This document shows positions 1 through 5,182 of a DNA stretch of 6,521 nt, one piece after another (position 1 is the stretch's first letter; the number at the start of each line of letters is the position of its first letter). Origin of the DNA: Paracoccaceae bacterium (GTDB taxonomy: Bacteria; Pseudomonadota; Alphaproteobacteria; Rhodobacterales; Rhodobacteraceae); the NCBI GenBank assembly GCA_025458985.1, contig JALORM010000103.1, positions 1 through 6,521 of the forward strand. The letters run 5' to 3'. Position numbers and translations under genes: made by a program. The notes beneath the pieces are model-generated. The model was given only the letters and a program-made list of their open reading frames with translations, had not been told where the DNA came from and did no database searches.

Positions 1-216
1 TGGTCCGATCTGGTCCACGCCGCGCGCGTGCCGGTTCGGCTGCTGCAGGGCGACCAGGACCCGCAGACGCCGGTGGTGACGGTGCGCGAACAGATGGCGC
101 AGTTTCCCGCGCTGGATGTCAGCTTCCTGCCGCACACCGGTCAGCTTCTGTTCTTCAAGGAGTGGCAGCGCGCCCTGGACGAGCTGGAGCCGTTCCTGGC
201 CGAACGGGTGCGGTAG
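1..216 (+). CDS. Alpha/beta-hydrolase-like protein, C-terminal part (partial at left edge)
   Basis: Frame 1 is open from the first base to the TAG at 214-216, giving the last 71 residues of a protein that begins outside the window. The fragment matches the end of an alpha/beta hydrolase fold. A strand-turn with GDQDPQTP (residues 17-24 of the fragment) is where these enzymes carry the acidic member of the catalytic triad. About 30 residues later comes LPHTGQLLFF, whose His is the expected catalytic His. A final amphipathic helix, rich in Trp, Leu and Glu, closes the fold. The Ser nucleophile and oxyanion region lie outside the window, so the substrate (ester, lactone, peptide or other) cannot be stated. 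The GxGH form common at the His is here PHTG, which is a mild departure. The family call is fairly secure; any specific function would be a guess. Confidence 0.7.
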   Translation, partial: WSDLVHAARVPVRLLQGDQDPQTPVVTVREQMAQFPALDVSFLPHTGQLLFFKEWQRALDELEPFLAERVR

Positions 217-253
217 CCGGTGCCCGTACCCCAGTTGCGGTATGCGGTACCGG
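217..253 (+). other. Stem-loop directly after the hydrolase stop codon
   Basis: The 14 bases right after the TAG (217-230) can pair with 239-253 across an 8-base loop. All 14 left-arm bases are paired, with two G-T pairs and one bulged C at 245. No T-run follows, so it is not a standard intrinsic terminator. It may protect the 3' end of the hydrolase mRNA or act together with the hairpins downstream. The pairing is read directly from the sequence; its function is inference. Confidence 0.4.
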
Positions 254-286
254 TCGAAGCGCGCTAGGAATCGACCATTGATTGAA

Positions 287-314
287 TTCCTCTGGGCGCA
301 CTTTGCGAGGGGAA
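287..314 (+). other. Interrupted stem-loop in the hydrolase-ppk2 intergenic region
   Basis: TTCCTCT at 287-293 can pair with AGGGGAA at 308-314, with one G-T pair. Inside it, CGCA at 297-300 pairs with TGCG at 304-307 around a CTT loop, leaving GGG at 294-296 as a one-sided bulge. The right arm is purine-rich and SD-like. It is a modest structure that could be part of an untranslated leader or a small RNA. No function can be assigned from the sequence alone. Confidence 0.25.
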
Positions 315-334
315 GGGCATTTCAGAAGGATCAC

Positions 335-368
335 GCGGCGGGGCCACAGGCTCCGCCGCAATTTCCTT
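335..368 (+). terminator. Probable intrinsic terminator upstream of ppk2
   Basis: GCGGCGGGGCC (335-345) pairs with GGCTCCGCCGC (349-359) around a three-base ACA loop. This is an 11-bp stem with a single G-T pair. It is followed by AATTTCCTT (360-368), the most T-rich short stretch in the neighbourhood. This fits a Rho-independent terminator for the hydrolase transcript, or for a short transcript made in the 217-360 interval. It also lies upstream of the FNR-type site, so it would insulate ppk2 from read-through. The T-tract is imperfect, which limits confidence. Confidence 0.5.
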
Positions 369-409
369 GCGGCACCCAGGCACCTGACCTGCCGGCTCAC
401 ACCCCGGAC

Positions 410-423
410 TTGACCCCGATCAA
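410..423 (+). promoter_or_regulatory. FNR/FnrL/Dnr-type binding site upstream of ppk2
   Basis: The sequence TTGACCCCGATCAA has the perfect TTGA-N6-TCAA half-site arrangement of FNR/CRP-superfamily regulators. It matches 9 of the 10 defined bases of TTGAT-N4-ATCAA, and the flanking C409 and G424 extend the palindrome. The centre (416.5) is 66 bases before the ppk2 ATG. If the factor acts at -41.5, transcription would start near 458 and leave a leader of about 25 bases. The hexamer TACGGG at 446-451 falls exactly in the -10 position but is a poor match. In Rhodobacterales such boxes serve FnrL, DnrF/DnrD or NnrR in response to low oxygen or nitric oxide. Which factor binds here, and with what sign, is inference. 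Confidence 0.65.
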
Positions 424-431
424 GGCGGGGC

Positions 432-445
432 GCGCGGAACCGCGC
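432..445. repeat. GC palindrome between FNR-type box and ppk2
   Basis: GCGCGG (432-437) and CCGCGC (440-445) form a perfect 6-bp inverted repeat separated by AA. It lies between the FNR-type box and the presumed -10 region, where an operator or a stable RNA/DNA hairpin could affect promoter opening. In DNA this rich in CG such palindromes also occur by chance, so a role is uncertain. Confidence 0.3.
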
Positions 446-470
446 TACGGGGCCAGATGCGTGCGTTACA

Positions 471-480
471 GGGAGAGAGG
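471..480 (+). promoter_or_regulatory. Ribosome binding site of ppk2
   Basis: The purine run GGGAGAGAGG ends two bases before the ATG at 483. Its GGGAG core (471-475) lies seven bases upstream of that ATG, a good Shine-Dalgarno placement. It supports 483 as the start and so supports the unusual N-terminal extension of the protein. The competing ATG at 487 is in another frame. Confidence 0.6.
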
Positions 481-482
481 CC

Positions 483-1532
483 ATGAGTGAAACCGCAACG
501 TCGGGTTCCCCGACCAGGACCGCCACGAAGCCCGCTCCGGCGGCGAAGCCGAACGGTCCGGTGGCCGCGCCGGTCCCTGCGGCCAGTGCCGCGGACGCCG
601 TGCCCCCGAAAGCCGCGCCGAAGTCGCGTTCGGCCGCGCCTGCACGGCGCGCCCCGCGCAGCTTTCCGCAGGCCTCTCCCGCGTCGGTCGCGCAGGTCTT
701 CGAGTCGGGCGAATACCCCTATGCCGATCGCCTTGCCCGGCGCAGCTACGAGGCGCAGAAGGCCAAGCTGCAGGCCGAGCTTCTGAAGGTGCAGATCTGG
801 GCGCAGGAGACCGGGCAGAAGTTCGTCATCCTGTTCGAGGGCCGCGACGCGGCCGGCAAGGGCGGCACGATCAAGCGGTTCAACGAACACCTCAATCCGC
901 GCTTCGCGCGGGTGGTGGCGCTCAACAAGCCCTCCGAGGTCGAGAAGGGCCAGTGGTTCTTCCAGCGCTACATCCAGCATCTTCCGACGTCGGGCGAGAT
1001 GGTGTTCTACGACCGGTCCTGGTACAACCGGGCGGGCGTCGAGAGGGTGATGGGCTTCTGCACGCCCAACGAGTACCTCGAATTCATGCGCGAGGTGCCC
1101 GAGCTGGAGCGGATGCTCGTGCGGTCCGGGATCCGGCTCTACAAATACTGGTTCAGCGTCACCCAGGACGAACAGCGCGCCCGGTTCGCCAGCCGCGACA
1201 CCGACCCGCTGAAGCGCTGGAAGCTGAGCCCGATCGACAAGGCGAGCCTCGACAAGTGGGACGACTACACCGAGGCGAAGGAGGCGATGTTCTTCTATAC
1301 CGATACCGCCGACGCGCCCTGGACCATCGTGAAGTCGAACGACAAGAAGCGCGCTCGGCTGAACTGCATGCTGCACTTCCTCGACTCGCTCGACTACCCG
1401 GGCAAGGACACGCGCCTCGTCCACGCGCCGGACCCGCTGATCGTCGGCCAGGCGAGCCACGTGATCCACAAGGCCGAACACATCCTCGGCACCTCGCTTC
1501 ATCCCGATGCCCGGAGGGTGCGGCCGGTCTGA
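483..1532 (+). CDS. ppk2: Polyphosphate kinase 2 (PPK2 family), N-terminally extended
   Basis: This 349-residue protein is a cytoplasmic PPK2. These enzymes transfer phosphate between inorganic polyphosphate and nucleotides, mostly phosphorylating NDPs or NMPs at the expense of polyP. The P-loop kinase core starts near residue 70. The Walker A motif is GRDAAGKGG (120-128, Lys126). The family stretch LNKPSEVEKGQWFFQRY runs from 147 to 163. Walker B is FYDRSWYNR (175-183, Asp177), and an Arg/Lys-rich lid segment follows (RFASRDTDPLKRWKLSPID). The single kinase domain and these motifs suggest class I (ADP/GDP-preferring), but subclass cannot be proven by eye. Residues 1 to about 68 are Ala/Pro/Lys/Arg-rich low complexity, probably disordered and basic, and longer than in typical members of about 300 residues. 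An FNR-type box upstream suggests induction under low oxygen or nitrosative stress. Start chosen from the SD at 471-480; the next in-frame ATG is Met173, beyond Walker A. Confidence 0.93.
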   Translation: MSETATSGSPTRTATKPAPAAKPNGPVAAPVPAASAADAVPPKAAPKSRSAAPARRAPRSFPQASPASVAQVFESGEYPYADRLARRSYEAQKAKLQAELLKVQIWAQETGQKFVILFEGRDAAGKGGTIKRFNEHLNPRFARVVALNKPSEVEKGQWFFQRYIQHLPTSGEMVFYDRSWYNRAGVERVMGFCTPNEYLEFMREVPELERMLVRSGIRLYKYWFSVTQDEQRARFASRDTDPLKRWKLSPIDKASLDKWDDYTEAKEAMFFYTDTADAPWTIVKSNDKKRARLNCMLHFLDSLDYPGKDTRLVHAPDPLIVGQASHVIHKAEHILGTSLHPDARRVRPV

Positions 1533-1552
1533 GGCGGGCGAAGTGCCGCCAA

Positions 1553-1586
1553 GCGCGCCCGGAGCCTCTGGCACCGGGCCACGCGC
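1553..1586 (+). terminator. Possible terminator hairpin after ppk2 (no clear T-run)
   Basis: GCCCGG (1557-1562) pairs with CCGGGC (1574-1579). Inside, after an A-A mismatch, GCC (1564-1566) pairs with GGC (1570-1572) around TCT. Outside, GCGC (1553-1556) can pair with GCGC (1583-1586) across a three-base bulge. The hairpin starts 21 bases past the ppk2 stop. It is followed only by CGCGCCTAAGTTGTC, so it would need Rho or work as an mRNA 3'-end stabiliser. It overlaps weak promoter-like elements of the next gene. Confidence 0.35.
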
Positions 1587-1597
1587 GCGCCTAAGTT
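1569..1597 (+). promoter_or_regulatory. Weak sigma70-like promoter for the DUF1007/RcnA-like operon
   Basis: TGGCAC (1569-1574), a 17-base spacer and TAAGTT (1592-1597) have promoter-like geometry. They sit 26 bases before the ATG at 1623. Both hexamers match consensus only partly. TAAGTT stands out because TA steps are rare in this DNA. The -35 element lies inside the ppk2 3' hairpin. No Zur-type AT-rich palindrome was seen here. Confidence 0.25.
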
Positions 1598-1610
1598 GTC
1601 GTCCGGCGGA

Positions 1611-1620
1611 CTGGGAGGGG
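1611..1620 (+). promoter_or_regulatory. Ribosome binding site that fixes the DUF1007 start
   Basis: GGGAGGGG (1613-1620) lies just upstream of the ATG at 1623. That start gives the basic residues and hydrophobic core of a clean signal peptide. The longer in-frame alternative, a TTG at 1596, would add nine residues and has no such purine run before it. Confidence 0.65.
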
Positions 1621-1622
1621 CG

Positions 1623-2294
1623 ATGAGGCGGTTTCCGGGAATGGCGGCAGGTCTCTGCGCGGCAGCCCTGGCGGCTTCGGGGCCGGCGCTGGCGCATCCG
1701 CACATCTTCATCGATACCGGTCTGCACCTCATCTTCGATGACACCGGCCAGCTTGCCGCAGTCCGGGTGGTCTGGGCCTATGACGAGTTCACCTCGCTTC
1801 TGGTGCTGGAGGATCGCGGGCTCGACAGCGACTATGACGGCAAGCTGACCGAGGACGAGCTTGCCCGGCTGGACGGGTTCGACATGGGCTGGGACGAGGG
1901 CTGGCCGGGAGACCTCTACCTGAAGGTCGGCGAGCGCGAGGTCGCGCTGAGCCGCCCGGTCGAACATACCGCCAGCTTCGAGAGCGGCCGCATCGTCACC
2001 ACCCATCTGCGGGCGCTGGAAACCCGGGTCGAGGTCGGCGGGCCGCCGGTCGTCTTCGCGGCCTACGACCCCAGCTACTACGTGGCCTATACGCTGGCGC
2101 TGCCCACCCGGTTCGAGGGGCGCGAGGGCTGCGAGGCGGCAATCGCCCAGCCGAACCTGTCGGCGGCGAACCAGCGGCTTCTGGACGCGATGGCCGAGCT
2201 GACCGCCGACCAGTCGCTGGAGGAATACGACTTTCCGCCCGTGGGCGAGGAATTCGCCGAGAAACTGACGGTGACATGCGCGCCGCGGTCCTGA
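1623..2294 (+). CDS. DUF1007 family periplasmic protein (ZevA-like), with EF-hand loop
   Basis: This is a 223-residue exported protein. Residues 1-24 form a signal peptide (MRRFPG, a hydrophobic Ala/Leu core, then GPALA before HPH), so the mature protein starts at His25. HPHIFID (25-31) and the following VWAYDEF are hallmarks of DUF1007 (COG3683), found beside RcnA-like transporters. In Haemophilus the pair is known as ZevAB and is linked to zinc acquisition. The protein probably presents or senses metal for the membrane partner. Residues 68-79 read DSDYDGKLTEDE, which fits the 12-residue EF-hand loop exactly (Asp at 1, 3 and 5, Gly at 6, Leu at 8, Glu at 12), suggesting a calcium or other divalent metal site. 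Cys152 and Cys219 could form a disulfide. The gene overlaps the next by 19 bases, indicating translational coupling. The family call is strong; which metal is handled is uncertain. Confidence 0.85.
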   Translation: MRRFPGMAAGLCAAALAASGPALAHPHIFIDTGLHLIFDDTGQLAAVRVVWAYDEFTSLLVLEDRGLDSDYDGKLTEDELARLDGFDMGWDEGWPGDLYLKVGEREVALSRPVEHTASFESGRIVTTHLRALETRVEVGGPPVVFAAYDPSYYVAYTLALPTRFEGREGCEAAIAQPNLSAANQRLLDAMAELTADQSLEEYDFPPVGEEFAEKLTVTCAPRS

Positions 2295-3211
2295 TCCTGA
2301 CGCTGGCAATCCTTGCGGCGCTGGCTGCGGTCTGGTGGGCCGGCGGCTTCGACGCCGCGGCCGCCTGGGCCGCGGCCCGGCAGCGCGAGGTGCAGAACAC
2401 GATGGCGGGCGGCCTGCGCGCGCTGCGCGGGGGCGAGCCGGGGGCGCTGGCCGCGCTGATGGGCCTGTGCTTCGCCTACGGCGTGGTCCATGCCGCCGGG
2501 CCGGGCCACGGCAAGGTGGTGATCGGCGGCTATGCCGCGGCCAGCAGGGTCCGCCCGCTGCGCGCCGCGCTGATCGCGCTGGCCGCTTCGCTGGCGCAGG
2601 CGACGACGGCGGTGGCACTGGTCTATGCCGGGGTCCTGGTCTTCGGATGGACCCGGGACGAGACGGCGGGCGCGGCCGATGCATGGCTGGCCCCTGTCAG
2701 CCATGCCGCCATCGGGGCGGTCGGGCTCTGGCTCGTCTGGCGCGGTGCAAGGCGGATGTGGCGGCAGAGGGCCGCAGGGCGCGTCAACGGCGCCCACGAC
2801 CAGCATCACAGCCATCACCGTCACGACCATCACCACGACCATGACCACGACGGCTGTGGCCATAACCACGGGCCCAGCCTGGACGAGATCGCCGCCGCGA
2901 CGACCTGGCGCGAGACGGCCTTGCTGGTTAGCGGCGTCGCGCTCAGGCCCTGCGCGGGGGCGCTGTTCCTGCTTGCGCTGACCTGGGGCATGGCGATTCC
3001 GCTGGCCGGGATCCTTGGCGCCTATGCGATGGGCCTCGGCGTCGCGGCGGTGACCGTAGGCGTCGCGCTGGGCGCGGTCTGGCTGCGCGATGGGCTCAGC
3101 CTGTCGCTGGGCGGCGGCACGGCGGGCCGCGTCCTTGTCCCGGCACTGGAACTGGGGGTCGGCGCGCTTGTCCTGGCCTTTGCGGTCAGCATGCTGATGC
3201 CTGCGGGCTGA
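2276..3211 (+). CDS. RcnA/ZevB-like nickel/cobalt/zinc transporter with His-rich loop
   Basis: This 311-residue inner-membrane protein belongs to the NiCoT/RcnA superfamily (COG2215). An N-terminal hydrophobic segment (about 4-22) is followed by a helix ending in HAAGPGHGK (72-80), the family's metal-binding signature. Further helices lie at roughly 95-124 and 138-157. After a loop come about 213-237, with the second signature SGVALRPCAGAL at 219-230, then 240-270 and 285-309. The loop at 174-198 holds 13 His, 5 Asp and one Cys in 25 residues, a metal-buffering segment typical of such transporters. The start has no strong SD and lies inside the end of the DUF1007 gene, so translation is probably coupled. 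Homologues are annotated as efflux (RcnA) or, when paired with DUF1007, zinc uptake-related (ZevB). Direction and metal cannot be decided from the sequence. Its partner and neighbours favour the ZevAB interpretation. Confidence 0.85.
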   Translation: MRAAVLILTLAILAALAAVWWAGGFDAAAAWAAARQREVQNTMAGGLRALRGGEPGALAALMGLCFAYGVVHAAGPGHGKVVIGGYAAASRVRPLRAALIALAASLAQATTAVALVYAGVLVFGWTRDETAGAADAWLAPVSHAAIGAVGLWLVWRGARRMWRQRAAGRVNGAHDQHHSHHRHDHHHDHDHDGCGHNHGPSLDEIAAATTWRETALLVSGVALRPCAGALFLLALTWGMAIPLAGILGAYAMGLGVAAVTVGVALGAVWLRDGLSLSLGGGTAGRVLVPALELGVGALVLAFAVSMLMPAG

Positions 3212-3230
3212 GCCGGCCGCACGCGCGGGA

Positions 3231-3259
3231 TTGCCCCCTGGGCCGTACCGGCGTAGAGG
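3231..3259 (+). promoter_or_regulatory. Weak promoter-like elements / SD before the MATE gene
   Basis: TTGCCC (3231-3236), a 17-base spacer and TAGAGG (3254-3259) resemble a sigma70 promoter. If used, it would start transcription only a few bases before the ATG at 3269. Alternatively, GAGG (3256-3259), nine bases upstream of the ATG, is simply the Shine-Dalgarno and the promoter lies elsewhere. Both readings are weak, and they exclude each other in part. Confidence 0.25.
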
Positions 3260-3268
3260 CATCCTCCC

Positions 3269-4636
3269 ATGCGCGACCTTTCCGCCCTTGCCCGCGAGGC
3301 CCGCGCCCTCGCCGTCCTCGGTCTGCCCCTGATCGGCGGGCACATGGCGCAGATATCCATGCACATCACCGACACGGTGATGCTGGGCTGGTACTCGGTC
3401 GAGGCGCTTGCCGCCGTGGTGCTGGGTGCGACGGGGTTCTTCGTGCTGTTCATCGTTGGGTCAGGCTTCGCCTGGGCCGTGATGCCAAAGGTCGCCGCCG
3501 CGAACGCCAATGGCGATGCGGCCGAGGTCCGGCGGACCACGCGGATGGCGCTATGGCTGTCGCTGATCTTCGGCGCCGCGGTCATGCCGCTGCTGTGGTT
3601 TTCCGGGCCGCTGCTGCGGGCGCTGGGACAGGACGACGCCCTGGCCGCCGCGGCGGAAGGGTACCTCAGGATCGCCGGGTGGGGCATCTTTCCGGCGCTG
3701 ATCGTGATGGTCCTGAAAAGCTACCTCGCCGCACTGGAGCGCACGGGCGTCGTGCTCTGGGCGACGGTGGCGGGCGCGGTGCTGAACGCGCTTCTGAACT
3801 GGGCGCTGATCTTCGGCAACTGGGGCGCACCCGAACTGGGCGTCACCGGCGCGGCAATCGCGACGCTGGCGACGCAGCTTCTGACGCTGGGATTGACGGC
3901 CGGCTATGCCGCGCTGCACCCCGCGCTCAGGCGCTACACCCTCTTCGTCAGGTTCTGGCGGCCGGACTGGGGCGCCTTCGCCGCGGTCTTCCGGCTTGGC
4001 TGGCCCATCGGCCTGACAAGCCTTGCCGAGAGCGGGCTTTTCGCGGCCTCGGCGCTGATGATGGGCTGGGTCGGGACGCAGGAGCTTGCCGCCCACGGCA
4101 TCGCGCTGGAGATCGTGTCGCTGATCTTCATGATCCATGTGGGCCTTGCCAATGCCGCCACCATCCGCGCCGGCCAGGCGCACGGGCGGGTCGATACTGC
4201 GGGCCTGAGGCTGGTGGCGGCCACCGGGCTGGCGCTGGTTCTGGGGATCGCGCTGCTGGCGGTCGTGCTGTTCCTCGTCGCGCCCGAGCCGCTGATCGGC
4301 CTGTTCCTTTCCCCCGACGATCCGGCGCGGCCGGCGATCCTGGCCATCGGCGCCTCGCTGCTGGCGGTGGCGGCGCTGTTCCAGCTGGCCGATGCCGGGC
4401 AGGTGATGGCGCTGGGCCTCCTGCGCGGCATTCAGGACACGCGGGTGCCGATGATCTATGCGTCGGTCAGCTACTGGCTGGTCGGCATCCCGGCAAGCTA
4501 TGTCCTGGGGTTCACGCTCGGCTGGGGCGGGCCGGGCATCTGGGCGGGGCTGGCCATCGGCCTGGCGCTGGCCTTCGCGCTGCTGGTCTGGCGGTTCTGG
4601 CACCGGGCCGGCGCGGCCGCACCCCTCCCGGCCTGA
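3269..4636 (+). CDS. MATE family efflux transporter, NorM-like
   Basis: This 455-residue protein has the length and twelve-helix layout of MATE drug/cation antiporters in the inner membrane, which export cationic organic compounds or metabolites in exchange for Na+ or H+. The N-terminal helix reads VLGLPLIGGHMAQ and leads into TDTVMLGW (34-41). Asp35 corresponds to the cation-site Asp36 of NorM. Later, ESGLFAASALMMGWVG places Glu254 at the NorM Glu255 position, and QLADAGQVMALGLLRGIQDT (372-391) places Asp375 at the Asp371 position. All three membrane acidic residues are therefore present, as expected for a functional NorM branch member. The family repeat GTQELAAHGIA is at 269-279. The start at 3269 has a modest GAGG upstream and begins a conserved N-terminus. 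The gene is 57 bases after the RcnA-like stop, so a shared transcript is possible but unproven. The substrate cannot be inferred. Confidence 0.93.
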   Translation: MRDLSALAREARALAVLGLPLIGGHMAQISMHITDTVMLGWYSVEALAAVVLGATGFFVLFIVGSGFAWAVMPKVAAANANGDAAEVRRTTRMALWLSLIFGAAVMPLLWFSGPLLRALGQDDALAAAAEGYLRIAGWGIFPALIVMVLKSYLAALERTGVVLWATVAGAVLNALLNWALIFGNWGAPELGVTGAAIATLATQLLTLGLTAGYAALHPALRRYTLFVRFWRPDWGAFAAVFRLGWPIGLTSLAESGLFAASALMMGWVGTQELAAHGIALEIVSLIFMIHVGLANAATIRAGQAHGRVDTAGLRLVAATGLALVLGIALLAVVLFLVAPEPLIGLFLSPDDPARPAILAIGASLLAVAALFQLADAGQVMALGLLRGIQDTRVPMIYASVSYWLVGIPASYVLGFTLGWGGPGIWAGLAIGLALAFALLVWRFWHRAGAAAPLPA

Positions 4637-4643
4637 GCGGCGG

Positions 4644-4670
4644 CTGGCGGCCATGCCGTCCGGCCGCTAG
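4644..4670 (+). terminator. Stem-loop after the MATE gene, possible terminator
   Basis: CTGGCGGCC (4644-4652) pairs with GGCCGCTAG (4662-4670) over nine base pairs with one G-T pair, around a nine-base loop. It begins seven bases past the MATE stop. Only GCTTGG follows, so it is not a strong intrinsic terminator. Its right arm includes TAGGCT (4668-4673), a possible -10 hexamer for the next gene, so the two readings compete. Confidence 0.35.
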
Positions 4671-4690
4671 GCTTGGCGCCCGTGCACCCC

Positions 4691-4700
4691 GAGGGAGGGA
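4691..4700 (+). promoter_or_regulatory. Ribosome binding site of the YdcZ-type gene
   Basis: The purine run GAGGGAGGGA ends three bases before the ATG at 4704. It is a strong Shine-Dalgarno and fixes the start of the small membrane protein. Confidence 0.65.
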
Positions 4701-4703
4701 CCG

Positions 4704-5153
4704 ATGCTGCCCGACACCGTCCGCTACGCCGCCATCATGCTGGCCGCCGGGATCGGCATCCCGATCCTGGCCGCGCTGAACGCCCAGCTTGGCGGCCGCA
4801 TCGGCTCGCCCGCCGCGGCGGCGACGGTGCTGTTCGTCGTGGCCTTCCTCGGGACCGCCGCGGTCCTGGTGCTGACCGGCAGCACGGCGGCGCTGGCGCG
4901 CCTGCCCGGGCAGCCGGGGCACCTGTTCCTCGCCGGGCTGCTGGTGGCGTTCTACGTCCTGTCGATCACCTGGATCGCGCCCCGCTTCGGCGTGGGCAAC
5001 GCGGTCTTCTTCGTGCTGCTGGGCCAGCTGATCTCGGCCGCGCTGATCGACCACTTCGGGCTGATGGCCGCGCTCCCGAAGCCGATCAGCTGGACCCGCG
5101 CGGCGGGCATCGCGCTGATGGCCGCCGGGGTGCTTCTGACGCAGCGGGCGTGA
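4704..5153 (+). CDS. YdcZ/DUF606 family small multidrug/metabolite-type (DMT) membrane protein
   Basis: This 149-residue, very hydrophobic protein is predicted to have five helices at roughly 7-27, 38-58, 74-94, 98-118 and 130-147. Length, helix number and the segments ALNAQLG (24-30) and GNAVFFVLLGQLISAALIDHFGL (98-120) fit DUF606/YdcZ. These are half-size members of the drug/metabolite transporter group that probably work as dimers or as paired subunits in the inner membrane. Some alphaproteobacterial members occur as tandem pairs; here there is only one copy, suggesting a homo-oligomer. The substrate is unknown. A strong SD at 4691-4700 supports the start. The gene has its own 67-base leader after the MATE stop and converges on yacG, with 10 bases between the stop codons. 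Confidence 0.85.
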   Translation: MLPDTVRYAAIMLAAGIGIPILAALNAQLGGRIGSPAAAATVLFVVAFLGTAAVLVLTGSTAALARLPGQPGHLFLAGLLVAFYVLSITWIAPRFGVGNAVFFVLLGQLISAALIDHFGLMAALPKPISWTRAAGIALMAAGVLLTQRA

Positions 5154-5182
5154 GGGGCGGCAGTCAGTGGGGCTTGCCCTCA
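5151..5182. terminator. Weak inverted repeat spanning convergent stop codons
   Basis: TGAGGG (5151-5156) and CCCTCA (5177-5182) are perfect complements separated by 20 bases. They straddle the stop codons of the YdcZ-type gene and yacG. The TGA of the first gene is part of the left arm. A shared bidirectional terminator is possible, but the loop is long and neither side has a T-run. Confidence 0.2.

Noticed and set aside
116..490. Plus-strand open frame of 124 codons spanning the hydrolase end and the ppk2 leader
   Set aside because: It is out of frame with the hydrolase, crosses three potential hairpins and the FNR-type box, and its translation resembles no protein.
1569..1584. Sigma54 promoter suggested by TGGCAC
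   Set aside because: The required GC-type -12 element (TGC about five bases later) is absent.
1596..1622. Upstream TTG start for the DUF1007 protein
   Set aside because: It lacks a Shine-Dalgarno and would add residues ahead of a signal peptide that is complete from the ATG at 1623.
420..2684. Minus-strand open frame of 754 codons opposite ppk2 and the DUF1007/RcnA-like genes
   Set aside because: It is antisense to three well-supported genes and encodes low-complexity Arg/Pro/Ala-rich sequence with no recognisable domain. Such long shadows are expected in DNA this GC-rich.
2795..2873. Repeated CAC/CAT/GAC triplets as a simple-sequence repeat or CRISPR-like array
   Set aside because: The repetition comes from the coding of a His/Asp-rich loop. 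There are no regular repeat-spacer units.
2087..3364. Minus-strand open frame of 425 codons opposite the metal transporter
   Set aside because: It is antisense to a transporter with clear signature motifs, and the translation is low-complexity. No family resemblance was found.
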